64,000 nt of DNA from Enterococcus sp. DIV1094 (GTDB taxonomy: Bacteria; Bacillota; Bacilli; Lactobacillales; Enterococcaceae): contig NZ_CP147250.1 in the NCBI RefSeq assembly GCF_017316305.2, forward strand, positions 1,508,001-1,572,000, given 5' to 3'. The notes below the pieces were generated by a model that was not told where the DNA came from, did no database searches, and saw only the letters and a program-made list of their open reading frames with translations. This document shows, piece by piece, positions 1 through 7,266 of the stretch. The position numbers and the translations under genes are program-made. How positions within the stretch are numbered: the first letter of the stretch is position 1; each line of letters begins with the position of its first letter.

Positions 1-615
1 GTTTAAAAGGATAATTTTCCTTGAGTTCCTTTAGAAGGGATAGCAGTTCTTGACGATCGCAAAAATTAATCACTTCTGGTTCATCGCCTTCTATACTTTC
101 TACAGGAGTAGGGAGTATTATTTTTTGCATCGGGTTAGATTGGATTTCTCCTATGGATTCAGCATACTTAAAAATCATTCCTGCGTAGTTGATATAGCGA
201 TCGTAGCGATTCGGATTATCTTTGCACCAAGCATTTGCCTGTTTTTGGCAAGCTGTTACAGTGATCGCTTTGATGTTGTAAGATCCTAATGCAGGCAGAA
301 TATGCTTGTCAAAGATGATCCTCGTGTTCCAATAGGTGCTCTCTTTGACTTTTGTTTTATACACCAGATTAAACCAATCCTCGAATACTTCCTTGTATGC
401 TCGATTTGACGAGCGTTGTTTAATTCCATTCTCAGCCACATCGATGTCTAACCTAGCATAGGCTAGCTTGGCTTCTTTTAGTGATGCGAAGCCCCGCCTT
501 GTGGTTTCTCTTTGTTTCCCAGTAACGGAATCAATTCCTAAATATTTCTTGAACATGTAGGCGGTTGAACCGTCTTTTTTTGTATACTTTTTAATTGGAT
601 TTTGCTTTGTTGCCA
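1..615 (-). CDS. Tyrosine-recombinase integrase, N-terminal part, cut by window edge
   Basis: Reading leftward from an ATG at 615 gives 205 open codons running off the window. The product begins MATKQNPIKKYTKKDG and has the three-part start of Gram-positive phage integrases: a short basic AP2-like arm-binding region (residues about 5-55, with YLGIDSVTGKQRE followed by a GF.S..EA segment), then an SAM-like core-binding domain (about 70-170). The catalytic R-H-R-Y domain lies outside the window, so activity cannot be judged. A GGGAGG-like ribosome site (GGGAGGAAAAAA) lies just upstream. It is expected to integrate and excise the 12-kb element to its right. Its leftward direction next to a leftward repressor is the usual lysogeny-module layout of phages and satellites. 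The attachment site on this side lies outside the window. Confidence 0.93.
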
Positions 616-637
616 TTATATTTTTTCCTCCCAGTAC

Positions 638-650
638 CTAGCGTGGGGCG
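638..650 (+). repeat. 13-bp element motif, copy 1
   Basis: The 13-mer CTAGCGTGGGGCG lies between integrase and repressor genes. It recurs directly at 2675-2687 and inverted at 11987-11999. Here it is also the loop side of a hairpin (TACC.AGCG / CGCT.GGTA). Confidence 0.7.
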
Positions 651-666
651 CTGGTATGTAGGATCG

Positions 667-1287
667 TTAACCTATGTCACCGTTTAGAACAAATTCAGAT
701 GGATAAAAATCGTTCACATATTCGCTAAATTCAACTGAAGCTAGATCGGTTATATATTCTACAAAAGCCTCTCTAAAGTCATAAGAATCAAAACGCACGG
801 ATAAAAGTTCAGTAGCAGATCTTGGGAAATTAGTAGTGACGATAACGGCATCTAATTCTTTCGATTCAGTGATAATAAGCTGTATATCGCAAGTAAGGTT
901 AAATGAGGCTGTAAAACCGTCTGCTTCAATCAATACTTCTAACGGATGGATAACAAATCGAATGTTATCGACATACTCGAATGCACTCTCTTCATCACTT
1001 CCACCAATACTTTCACTAAAGACAGGAACTATAACCCCTCCTGTTGCTTTATTCAAATCGAATGAAAATTTGATATTTTGCTGTGAATTTGGAATGTAAA
1101 CAATCAAGTCTTCTACTGGTACTTTTAATGCTTCAATAATTTTTTCAAGGGTATGAAACTGTATCCCTTTGGAAGTTCCGCTTGCTAATTGGCTTAATGC
1201 ATTCTTAGAAATACCAGTTTTCTTATTTATATCAGCCATGGTCATATTATTTTTAGCAAGCATTTCTTTCAATCTAAATTCAATCAT
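667..1287 (-). CDS. CI/Stl-like HTH repressor
   Basis: A 206-residue protein with an HTH_3 (Cro/C1-type) domain at about residues 1-65 (KEMLAKNNMTMADINKKTG, then SKNALSQLASG), followed by an unrelated 130-residue domain of beta-rich character. The start MIEFRLKE at 1287 is chosen over an upstream in-frame ATG because GAGGTG sits at the right distance before it. No LexA/CI-type Ser-Lys autoprotease motif is seen, so SOS-induced self-cleavage is unlikely. This fits Stl-type satellite repressors that are relieved by another protein. It is divergent from the Cro-like gene, with a 154-bp operator region between them. The role as master repressor of the element is inferred from position and fold. 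Confidence 0.82.
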   Translation of the reverse strand: MIEFRLKEMLAKNNMTMADINKKTGISKNALSQLASGTSKGIQFHTLEKIIEALKVPVEDLIVYIPNSQQNIKFSFDLNKATGGVIVPVFSESIGGSDEESAFEYVDNIRFVIHPLEVLIEADGFTASFNLTCDIQLIITESKELDAVIVTTNFPRSATELLSVRFDSYDFREAFVEYITDLASVEFSEYVNDFYPSEFVLNGDIG

Positions 1288-1441
1288 AATGTTCACCTCA
1301 CGCATCAATAGTACCATTCAGGTGTACAAAATACAATTACTTTTATTTTTTTGTTGACTTTTACAAAATACGTGTGTAACATACGGTTGTACAATGTACA
1401 TCTTCAGTTGTACTTTTTATTATAAGGAAGGAGTATTTACA
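1288..1441. promoter_or_regulatory. Divergent lysogeny-switch promoters and operator repeats
   Basis: Rightward promoter: TTGACT (1354-1359), 17 bp, TAACAT (1377-1382). Leftward promoter: TTGTAT (complement of 1331-1336), 17 bp, TACTAT (complement of 1308-1313). Between and around them are related half-sites: TGTACAAAATAC (from 1323), TTTACAAAATAC (from 1360), the near-palindrome TTGTACAATGTACA (1387-1400) and TTGTAC (about 1408). These are probable operators for the two HTH proteins. Confidence 0.65.
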
Positions 1442-1669
1442 ATGAAAAATAATTTTTCTCGAATCTTAGGCGAGCGGTTGGTAAAGATTTCAGAGGTTCA
1501 CAGGGCAACTGGATTGAGTCGTGCAACTCTAGGCGAAATTTACTATCAGCGTGCCATGAACATTCAGTTGGATACATTGGTTAAAATTTGTGATTACTTG
1601 CAGATTCCACTTAGTGAACTAATCGAGTACGTACCAAAAAATAAGGAGGGTAAGCGATGCAGGGATTAG
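1442..1669 (+). CDS. Cro-like HTH regulator
   Basis: A 75-residue protein that is almost entirely one HTH_3 domain (ILGERLVKISEVHRATGLSR, then TLGEIYYQRAMN). Its end, LSELIEYVP, resembles the VEDLIVYIP end of the repressor's HTH domain, so the two may share ancestry and operators. The start at 1442 follows AAGGAAGGAG; upstream codons in the same frame lack a ribosome site. It is the first gene of the rightward operon and overlaps the antirepressor gene by 13 bp. It is expected to shut off the repressor promoter after induction. Confidence 0.8.
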   Translation: MKNNFSRILGERLVKISEVHRATGLSRATLGEIYYQRAMNIQLDTLVKICDYLQIPLSELIEYVPKNKEGKRCRD

Positions 1670-2361
1670 TTTTAGCTAAAGAAGAATTGTTCCAAGGTAT
1701 TCATTGTGATTTGTGGATGGATAAAGATAGAAATCCGTTCATGAGTATGGATCAGTTTGCTGAAGCACTTGGATATACCGACAGAAAAGGGATTGAGAAA
1801 ATTGTTGAGAGGAATCCGTATCTAAAGGACAAAGAATTTTCAACTACCGACAAACTGTCGGAGGTTGAGGGGGATAGAGTAGTTAAGCGAGAACGTAGAT
1901 TATTTACACGTGATGGAATAATGGAGGTCTCCTTCTTATCTCAGAAACCAAAGGCTCGTGAATTCAGAGCATGGGCAAGGAAAGTCCTGATTGCTTTTAT
2001 GGACGGTCAAATTGTTTGGAAGGAAAAGAGAGTAATCGGAAAGCAAATCCGTCTATCTATGACAGATGCAATCCGTGACGCAGGGTTTTCACCACATTTC
2101 TATAAGCATTTCACGAATTTGTGCTATAAGTCAGCAATTGGATTTAATGCTACTCAAATCCGCAAAGCTCGAGGAGTTGAGAAAGGCAACAATATCTTAG
2201 ATTTTTTGACTATTGAAGAGCACGAGGCAGTGAATAAAAGAGAGCAACAAATCGCCACTTTGATTGGGCTAGGAATGGAGTACGAGCAAATAAAAGAGAT
2301 TCTAGCCAATGGTGGGGTCATTTATCAAACTACGCTCAAAATGCCTGAGACGGCTCGTTAG
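1657..2361 (+). CDS. BRO-N-type phage antirepressor
   Basis: A 234-residue protein. The N-terminal half matches the Bro-N fold of phage antirepressors (MSMDQFAEALGYTDRKGIEK about residues 30-50; ERRLFTRDGIMEVSFLSQKP and AREFRAWARKVL about residues 85-115). The C-terminal half is alpha-helical and of unclear family, with a possible second DNA- or protein-binding region. AGGAGG precedes the ATG inside the end of the cro-like gene, which suggests translational coupling. Family members relieve CI-type repressors. Because the neighbouring repressor lacks a self-cleavage domain, this protein is a natural candidate inducer, though induction could instead come from a helper phage. Confidence 0.82.
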   Translation: MQGLVLAKEELFQGIHCDLWMDKDRNPFMSMDQFAEALGYTDRKGIEKIVERNPYLKDKEFSTTDKLSEVEGDRVVKRERRLFTRDGIMEVSFLSQKPKAREFRAWARKVLIAFMDGQIVWKEKRVIGKQIRLSMTDAIRDAGFSPHFYKHFTNLCYKSAIGFNATQIRKARGVEKGNNILDFLTIEEHEAVNKREQQIATLIGLGMEYEQIKEILANGGVIYQTTLKMPETAR

Positions 2362-2372
2362 GTGGTGAAATC

Positions 2373-2672
2373 ATGGCGAAGCTAAGTATTGATGAATTAG
2401 ACCTATCTCCCTCATTGCTTGACGTAATAAAAGAGACAGCGGCAGAGGAAGGGAAACAACAAGCCCAGCTATTAATCGAGGAGTACAAGAAGAAGCTAGA
2501 GCTCCCTAGATTTATGGGGATGGCGCAAGCTGCAAAATACATGAACACCAGTTACAACACTGTGAAGTATGTATTCATTGAAAAATTAGGCTTACGTGTC
2601 GTAATGATCGATGGTTATGAAAAAATTGATCAACGAGATGCAGATGCATTTCTTGAGAAACACAAAAAATAA
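2373..2672 (+). CDS. Excisionase-like HTH protein
   Basis: A 99-residue protein. Residues about 1-45 are acidic and helical; residues about 46-99 form a MerR/excisionase-type winged helix (MGMAQAAKYMNTSYNTVKY, then a GYEKIDQRDADAFLEKHKK wing and helix). The ATG follows GGTGGTG and lies 11 bp after the antirepressor stop. This domain is used by phage Xis proteins and by small replication or transcription regulators. Position downstream of the antirepressor fits an excisionase or a Gp8-like regulator. Which of these it is cannot be decided from sequence. Confidence 0.65.
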   Translation: MAKLSIDELDLSPSLLDVIKETAAEEGKQQAQLLIEEYKKKLELPRFMGMAQAAKYMNTSYNTVKYVFIEKLGLRVVMIDGYEKIDQRDADAFLEKHKK

Positions 2673-2909
2673 TCCTAGCGTGGGGCGCAGGAAGAAATCG
2701 CCAGAATTGGCGGCATTTAGTTGCAACGTCACTCAGTCAAATGTCAGAAAGAGGAATAAAATGAAACGAGGACAAAAGAAAAAGCCTTTGCTGTGTATAT
2801 TCTTGGCGGAATTTTAGCAAAAGGCAACATATAGTGGGACACCCTACCTAAAAAGGTGGGACACCCCTATTCTTTTGTCCTATTCTATCACAGAAAGGGC
2901 GTAATTTAA
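2673..2909. other. Noncoding stretch with motif copy 2, a hairpin and two operator-like repeats
   Basis: Contains CTAGCGTGGGGCG at 2675-2687, an inverted repeat CGCCA-gaat-TGGCG at about 2699-2712, and direct repeats GTGGGACACCCTA (2834-2846) and GTGGGACACCCCTA (2856-2869) spaced 22 bp apart, each containing GGTG/CACC-type arms. A possible 18-codon ORF from 2761 (MKRGQKKKPLL..) could be a decayed small gene; it is not supported further. Confidence 0.5.
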
Positions 2910-3059
2910 ATGATAAGCGTAATTAAAGGACAATTTAACGGCATGATTGGAACAATTATACAGGAGGTTCAACCACAAATTTTTTTGATCCAGTTTTGTG
3001 ATGGCACAACAGGCATTGTCTTAGAGAACAACTTGCAAGAGGTGCTTTGCCATGACTAA
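2910..3059 (+). CDS. Small element protein, 49 residues
   Basis: ATG at 2910 after AAAGGGCG gives a complete 49-residue ORF beginning MISVIKGQFNGMIGTII and ending EVLCHD. It overlaps the next gene by 8 bp, which favours real translation. The sequence is beta-rich, with a KOW/SH3-like feel (GxFNGMIGTII...IQFCDGTTGIV). No family is recognised with confidence. Position in the early rightward operon suggests a small phage or satellite regulatory protein. Confidence 0.55.
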   Translation: MISVIKGQFNGMIGTIIQEVQPQIFLIQFCDGTTGIVLENNLQEVLCHD

Positions 3060-3273
3060 ATCCGATGAATTACTGGAGCAAGCAGTTAGCCAATTTTTAT
3101 CTGTATTAAAGAATGCTGATCAACAAAAAAGAGAAGGTGCGGCAAAATGGCTCAAGGAAGGTCTCGAAGGCGAGTTGTCCGAAGGGGGGCAAAATTTTAT
3201 TGATGACCTTTGCGAACTGATCATCGCAGGAGAACTTAACGATGTGGCGAAGCATTTGGCGTTGCTATTATGA
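3052..3273 (+). CDS. Small helical element protein, 73 residues
   Basis: A 73-residue predicted all-helical, acidic protein (DELLEQAVSQFLSVLKNADQ near the start). The ATG at 3052 lies inside the end of the previous ORF and is preceded by AAGAGGTG. No known domain is recognised. Its place between the HTH protein and the ATPase suggests a replication accessory or regulator; that is inference only. A 14-codon ORF (3270-3314) starts by overlap with its stop codon and may be a leader for the next gene. Confidence 0.55.
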   Translation: MTKSDELLEQAVSQFLSVLKNADQQKREGAAKWLKEGLEGELSEGGQNFIDDLCELIIAGELNDVAKHLALLL

Positions 3274-3329
3274 AACGAAAATACCGCAGACCCTTAGCCG
3301 TCTTTATTCTTTGAAAGGAGGTGATACAA

Positions 3330-4277
3330 ATGGATGGGCACGTAGAATTGTACGAAATACCACAGCCCAGTCTTATGAGTGTATGGGAAAAGTTACCATT
3401 GTATGAGCCACCACTAGTGAAAAATGTGCTGAGAAGACATCAAAAACTAATTATTTCGGGGGCTAGTAAGTCTGGGAAAACATCTTTAGCTATCCAGTTG
3501 GCGATTGCAGTAGCTGAAGGGACGTGTTGGCTAGAAAACGAATGCGCACAAGGTGGCGTACTATTTGTAAATTTTGGTTTATCAACGTACATGATGTTCA
3601 GTAGAGTGCATGAAATTTATTCATCTTTAAACATTGAACCTAGTAATGTAGAGCAAATTGATGTCATTAACTATAAAGGAAATGCTTTGGCGGATAACTA
3701 CATTCATTTTATGGATAGTATACAGAATATCGCAAATGGGAACAAATATAGATTGATCATTATTGATTCAATCGATTATGTACAAGGTTTTTCCGAGTTT
3801 GAGGCTAGTCGTCATATTAATCGATTATTAGACAACCTGATGATTCAAACTAATGCGTGCATTGCATTTACTACGAGTGCAGGTAACCCACCAATAGAGA
3901 CCTTATGCGATAGCGTGGCTAAATTGATTCCAACAGGTGATAAAGCGGTCAGTGATTTCAGGCTATCCATCGAAAATAATACCTACCAAAAGACTGACAC
4001 TGACCAGCAACTATTAAAGTATGAGTATCCAACAATGCAAGCCTTAGGAAGATATAATTTTAAAGATGTAAAGCGAGCCAACAATTTAAAAAAAGAAAAA
4101 TCTGTTCAGGAATTTGAAGAGGCTTTTTACAAGTTGAGCTTAGAGGGGAAGAATGTCTCAGTATTGGAATTAGCTGATCACTTAGGGGTTGCCAGAGAGT
4201 CTCTATATCGAAGAATAAAAAAGCTTGATAATTTTGAAGTTCAATTAGGGATAGTTAAGCCTGTAAATAACAAGTAA
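3330..4277 (+). CDS. RepA-like P-loop ATPase (AAA_25 / hexameric helicase family)
   Basis: 315 residues. The Walker A motif is GASKSGKT at about residues 46-53; Walker B is the hydrophobic strand LIIIDSID at about 145-152. This is the RecA/DnaB-like core found in RepA helicases and AAA_25 proteins. The C-terminal 60 residues contain a helix-turn-helix (VLELADHLGVARESLYRRIKK). The ATG at 3330 is chosen over GTG 3321 because 3316-3321 is itself the AGGAGG site. The protein very likely drives replication of the excised element: it sits directly upstream of an iteron-rich candidate origin, as initiator genes of satellites and plasmids do. No separate primase is seen in the window. Confidence 0.8.
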   Translation: MDGHVELYEIPQPSLMSVWEKLPLYEPPLVKNVLRRHQKLIISGASKSGKTSLAIQLAIAVAEGTCWLENECAQGGVLFVNFGLSTYMMFSRVHEIYSSLNIEPSNVEQIDVINYKGNALADNYIHFMDSIQNIANGNKYRLIIIDSIDYVQGFSEFEASRHINRLLDNLMIQTNACIAFTTSAGNPPIETLCDSVAKLIPTGDKAVSDFRLSIENNTYQKTDTDQQLLKYEYPTMQALGRYNFKDVKRANNLKKEKSVQEFEEAFYKLSLEGKNVSVLELADHLGVARESLYRRIKKLDNFEVQLGIVKPVNNK

Positions 4278-4549
4278 CACTGTACCGTTGCTTGTAACAT
4301 GTTACGGTATGTTAATGTAACTTTTCTTGTAACATGCTACACCATAGTAACATGTTACTTGTCCGTCAGGGTGTTAAAAAAAAGGTATGTTACGTTACAA
4401 GATAAACGTTGATATAACAACCTTTCTTTACCCTTGTGTATATCTCTCGTTAGAGAGTAGATATACACAAGGGAAAGGGGGTTGAGGTTAAAAATACACA
4501 TTAAATTGTAGCATGTTAAAAATAACGGAATTACGGAGGGGGGTGTGGT
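4278..4549. other. Candidate replication origin with iteron-like repeats and long hairpin
   Basis: Just after the ATPase stop are five related sites: CTTGTAACATGTTACGG (about 4291), ATGTAACTT (about 4315), CTTGTAACATGCTAC (about 4325), GTAACATGTTACTTG (about 4347) and ATGTTACGTTACAAG (about 4386). The core is the palindrome GTAACATGTTAC. Then comes a long inverted repeat at about 4432-4472 (CCCTTGTGTATATCT on the left arm, AGATATACACAAGGG on the right). The stretch is AT-rich. This matches satellite and theta-plasmid origins beside the initiator gene; function is inferred. Confidence 0.6.
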
Positions 4550-5029
4550 ATGGCTAGAAAGAAAAAACCATTTAGAGATGTGCGTGATAGGAATTTTTTA
4601 GAAATTGCGAATATGCCTTTAGTGGAAAATAAAAGTGCCGCAATTGAGTGGATAAAAACTAGCAAGGTGATGGGGTATGTTTTCCAACAAGCAAGGAGTT
4701 GGAACTTCTTGGTGGCATCCTATTCGGAAGATGATGGCTATGTATGGCACGGTGTGAATTATGGAGAAGAAAATAGAAAACTTAACAGAGAAACAAAGAC
4801 AGCATATGGAAAAAAAGTTTTTGATGCATTAACTCGAGACAAAATAGATCTGATGCCGCTACTTCGTTACAGAGATCCTGAAGAAGAATTTTCGCCATTA
4901 GAGAGCGAAGTGATTCAATTCTTAGCTACTAAAAAACATATATTAAATTTAGTATTCATAACTGCAACATATAATGGTCGAATTATTGTAAATAAGGATG
5001 GTACCTGTATTGGTCAAAATATGTTATGA
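4550..5029 (+). CDS. Unknown element protein, 159 residues
   Basis: The ATG follows a strong GGAGGGGGG ribosome site. The product is basic at the start (MARKKKPFRDVRDRNF), then mixed alpha/beta, with SAAIEWIKTSKVMGYVFQQA, a WNFLVASYSEDDGYVWHG strand pair and a LESEVIQFLATKKH helix. No family is recognised. It lies directly after the candidate origin and before a hairpin-rich gap, so it may belong to the replication module. Codon use and direction match the other element genes. Confidence 0.6.
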   Translation: MARKKKPFRDVRDRNFLEIANMPLVENKSAAIEWIKTSKVMGYVFQQARSWNFLVASYSEDDGYVWHGVNYGEENRKLNRETKTAYGKKVFDALTRDKIDLMPLLRYRDPEEEFSPLESEVIQFLATKKHILNLVFITATYNGRIIVNKDGTCIGQNML

Positions 5030-5353
5030 GGAATCTCGAACACTAGAAAATATCGGCTGAGTGAGACCAAGACAAAATTGGACAGGTCTTACTCAGTAAT
5101 TAGGGTGTAAATCCATTATACGCCCAGAAGTGGGAAAAGGGGCAGCCGTCTTTTCGGCATCCATAAGAAGACGATGCATCCCGACATTTCTGACACATAG
5201 AAAAAGGAGCGTACCCTAACGATCTCTAACATTTTCGTTGCAACCTTTTAGCCTTTGTTGCAACGAAAACCAGCGATGCATCGCCACTGTGTGACTAAAA
5301 GATGCTAGTAATTGCTAGTAAAAATGATGGTAAAAATAAAGGAGAGTGATCCA
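5030..5353. other. Noncoding stretch rich in inverted repeats
   Basis: Four inverted repeats in 240 bp: CTGAGTGAGACC/GGTCTTACTCAG (5057-5068 with 5085-5096); CGTCTT/AAGACG (5148-5153 with 5168-5173); TTTTCGTTGCAAC/GTTGCAACGAAAA (5232-5244 with 5257-5269, perfect 13 bp); and the palindrome GCGATGCATCGC (5273-5284). None is followed by a convincing T-run, so they do not look like simple terminators. No gene is seen. Confidence 0.6.
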
Positions 5354-5488
5354 ATGGATAAAGTTTATATTGATGGACAGACTAAAACGGAAAAGGTGGA
5401 CTTGCCTACCCATGGTACGGTAAAATTAATTGTACAAGACGGTCGTGTGATCCGTACAGAAACCACCATATCAAAAAAGCTGAAATAG
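5354..5488 (+). CDS. Small DUF3954-like phage protein, 44 residues
   Basis: ATG at 5354 follows AAAGGAGAG at good spacing and gives a complete 44-residue ORF that starts MDKVYIDGQTKTEKVDLP and ends SKKLK. The pattern of a short beta hairpin with HGTVKLIVQDGRVIRTETT resembles DUF3954 proteins found beside replication genes in Gram-positive phages. The function of that family is unknown. The match is by eye and short, so the family call is tentative; that the ORF is real is better supported by its ribosome site and position. Confidence 0.55.
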   Translation: MDKVYIDGQTKTEKVDLPTHGTVKLIVQDGRVIRTETTISKKLK

Positions 5489-5586
5489 TCTGACTAGATC
5501 ACTAGAGGACATGAGCAAAGGAGCGCCTTCCAGTAGGCAACCTTGCTTGTGTCCTCTTATTTTATTCCAACAAGGGAGGTAGTTCT

Positions 5587-6090
5587 TTGGATCCATTCGA
5601 TGAAATTTTGATAAAAAATTATCTCTCCTTAGATCAGCGAATTCAAAAGCTCTATTCATACAAGAAACAGCTGAGAAAGGCGTTCTATTTACAGAACATG
5701 GCTACTCACATGGAATATGTCAGATTGAGGAAAGATACGTATGCGATGGTCACCAAAGGCTTTCGCCCTGATCGTGAAGTGGAGAAGTTACTGTTAAACA
5801 TAGAAAGAGTAGATCAGCGCATTGACCGCTATCGATTTAGAAAGAAACATTTTTCCTCGTTTTGGGGCTCTCTTGATGCGCTGGAGCGAACTTTGTTACA
5901 AGATCGATTCATTCATCAAAAAGAAAGTGATGTCCCTCTAGCGCTTAATCAGAGTGTAATAGCTGAAATCAATGAGATTGAGACAGCAATCTGTTTTCGT
6001 GAAGGGATTGAGCCTGATGTTCTGGAAAACGAGTTAACAGGAGATGTAGAAGAAAATTTAGAAAGGATGTGTGATTTCTTTGCATTATGA
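5587..6090 (+). CDS. Helical phage-type regulator candidate A
   Basis: 167 residues from a TTG start that has AGGGAGG 7-8 bp upstream. The sequence is strongly helical and charged (SLDQRIQKLYSYKKQLRKAF; VDQRIDRYRFRKKHFSSFW; DALERTLLQDRF), like the small ArpU/RinA/sigma-like late-gene regulators of Gram-positive phages, but no HTH stands out. It overlaps the next gene by 20 bp, so the two are probably coupled in translation. A late-transcription role in the satellite is inferred from length, composition and place upstream of the TerS-like gene. Confidence 0.55.
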   Translation: MDPFDEILIKNYLSLDQRIQKLYSYKKQLRKAFYLQNMATHMEYVRLRKDTYAMVTKGFRPDREVEKLLLNIERVDQRIDRYRFRKKHFSSFWGSLDALERTLLQDRFIHQKESDVPLALNQSVIAEINEIETAICFREGIEPDVLENELTGDVEENLERMCDFFAL

Positions 6091-6628
6091 TAGCATCAGA
6101 GCCTCATACTATCTGAAAAAATGGCGATACTATGAAACTGCTCGACATGACTTAAATCAATCCGAACTAAGCGATGCAAAAATCTTCTTCAATGCTTTAA
6201 AATGCCTTGATGACGAGGAGAGAAAACTGCTGACCGATGTGTATTACCGATCAGAGGAGCTTTGCAGTTTCAATGAGAAAACGGGGTATTATCATTCGCT
6301 TAAGCCCATTCAAGATCAGGTGATGGCTAAAAAGTATCAAGTAACCAGTGATCGTTTTGCCAATATGCGCAGGCTAGCCCAGAATGCTTTACAAAAGAAA
6401 ATGCAACAAATTCTAGCTGAGATTGGAGAGACTTGTGTGCTTCGTTTGAATAAACGTTTGTACTTAGTAGCATTTTTAGACAAGGGTAAGTACTCCGAAC
6501 AGTTTGTTCTAGGTACGCCACTTGAGGCGAGGAAGTTCACAAATCATGCAGATAAGGAAAGAATCTTGTCTTTGCAGATGTTAGGATTTGAGAAGGTTCC
6601 GATTCATCCGAACGAATACTTTCATTAG
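6071..6628 (+). CDS. Helical phage-type regulator candidate B
   Basis: 185 residues from GTG 6071, preceded by AAAGGA within the end of the upstream gene. The central part (CLDDEERKLLTDVYYRSEEL, then YQVTSDRFANMRRLAQNALQKKM) has the layout of sigma-like or RinA-type phage regulators: an acidic helix followed by a possible HTH and a final basic helix. A further 50-residue C-terminal segment is beta-rich. It precedes the TerS-like gene by 16 bp. The role is inferred, not shown. Confidence 0.55.
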   Translation: MISLHYDSIRASYYLKKWRYYETARHDLNQSELSDAKIFFNALKCLDDEERKLLTDVYYRSEELCSFNEKTGYYHSLKPIQDQVMAKKYQVTSDRFANMRRLAQNALQKKMQQILAEIGETCVLRLNKRLYLVAFLDKGKYSEQFVLGTPLEARKFTNHADKERILSLQMLGFEKVPIHPNEYFH

Positions 6629-6644
6629 TGGGGAGTGGCGACAT

Positions 6645-7022
6645 ATGAGTGATCAAAAGTTACTTATTCATCACAAAAAGCATCGCAGAATCAAACATGA
6701 GGTACTCATCGCACTATGTAGCCAGAATTACACGCTAGACCGTTCTAAAGGAACAATAAAGATAAAGGTACCTAAGAAGCGAGGAGCGCCATACGGTAAT
6801 AAGAACGCCGTAGGAAATAAAGGCAACAAAAATGCTAGCCCACCAATAGGAAATATCAACGCCCAAAGACACGGATTATATGCCAATATGCTTTATCGTC
6901 TGCAGATGGTTAAAATTGAAGAACGTTTAATCGAGCAAAATCAATGGAGCTACGAGGCGGTACTTTACTACCGTGAGAAGGTGCTGAATGGTGAAATATA
7001 TACCAATCCATTCAAAAGGTAA
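6645..7022 (+). CDS. Terminase small subunit-like protein (TerS family, short)
   Basis: 125 residues from ATG 6645 (GGGGAGTGG upstream; an earlier in-frame ATG lacks a ribosome site). Residues about 44-78 carry the repeated GAPxGNKNAxGNKG signature (RGAPYGNKNAVGNKGN, then PIGNINAQRHGLYANM) typical of phage small-terminase N-terminal DNA-binding regions. Ordinary TerS proteins are longer, so this is either a reduced form or a protein that only retains the DNA-binding part. Satellites carry their own TerS to steer helper-phage packaging toward their DNA. No large terminase subunit is present in the window, which fits that way of life. Confidence 0.65.
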   Translation: MSDQKLLIHHKKHRRIKHEVLIALCSQNYTLDRSKGTIKIKVPKKRGAPYGNKNAVGNKGNKNASPPIGNINAQRHGLYANMLYRLQMVKIEERLIEQNQWSYEAVLYYREKVLNGEIYTNPFKR

Positions 7023-7130
7023 CGTTCCGAAAAAGTTAGTTTTTTTACGAAACGAAACACAACTCAAGGGGACGAAAATAGCGATAGCCATTGGTATAAT
7101 AGCTTATCAAAAGGAGCGCTTAAAGGTAAC

Positions 7131-7234
7131 GTTGCAACGTTCTAATGGAGCGTTGCAACATGTTGCACCCCTTTTTATATAAATAATTGATTGCAGTACT
7201 GCAAAAATGAATGTAGTACTACAAAAAAAGTACT
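7131..7234. repeat. Palindromic operator-like repeats
   Basis: Two GTTGCAAC palindromes (7131-7138, 7152-7159) are followed by three AGTACT-centred palindromes: TGCAGTACTGCA (AGTACT at 7195-7200), TGTAGTACTACA (7215-7220) and AAGTACTGCA (7229-7234). They lie just before the 7267 gene and look like protein-binding sites. Confidence 0.5.
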
Positions 7235-7266
7235 GCAAAAAATAAAATGAGAAAGAAGGAAAAGAA

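Noticed and set aside
2761-2817. Short ORF MKRGQKKKPLL.. that could be extended by a frameshift
   Set aside because: Extension needs a slip at an A-run and there is no independent support.
3270-3314. 14-codon ORF overlapping the 73-residue gene
   Set aside because: Too short to support as a gene; may only be a leader for coupling.
5030-7260. CRISPR array from the repeated GTTGCAAC motif
   Set aside because: Copies are short, irregularly spaced and without spacers; no cas genes.
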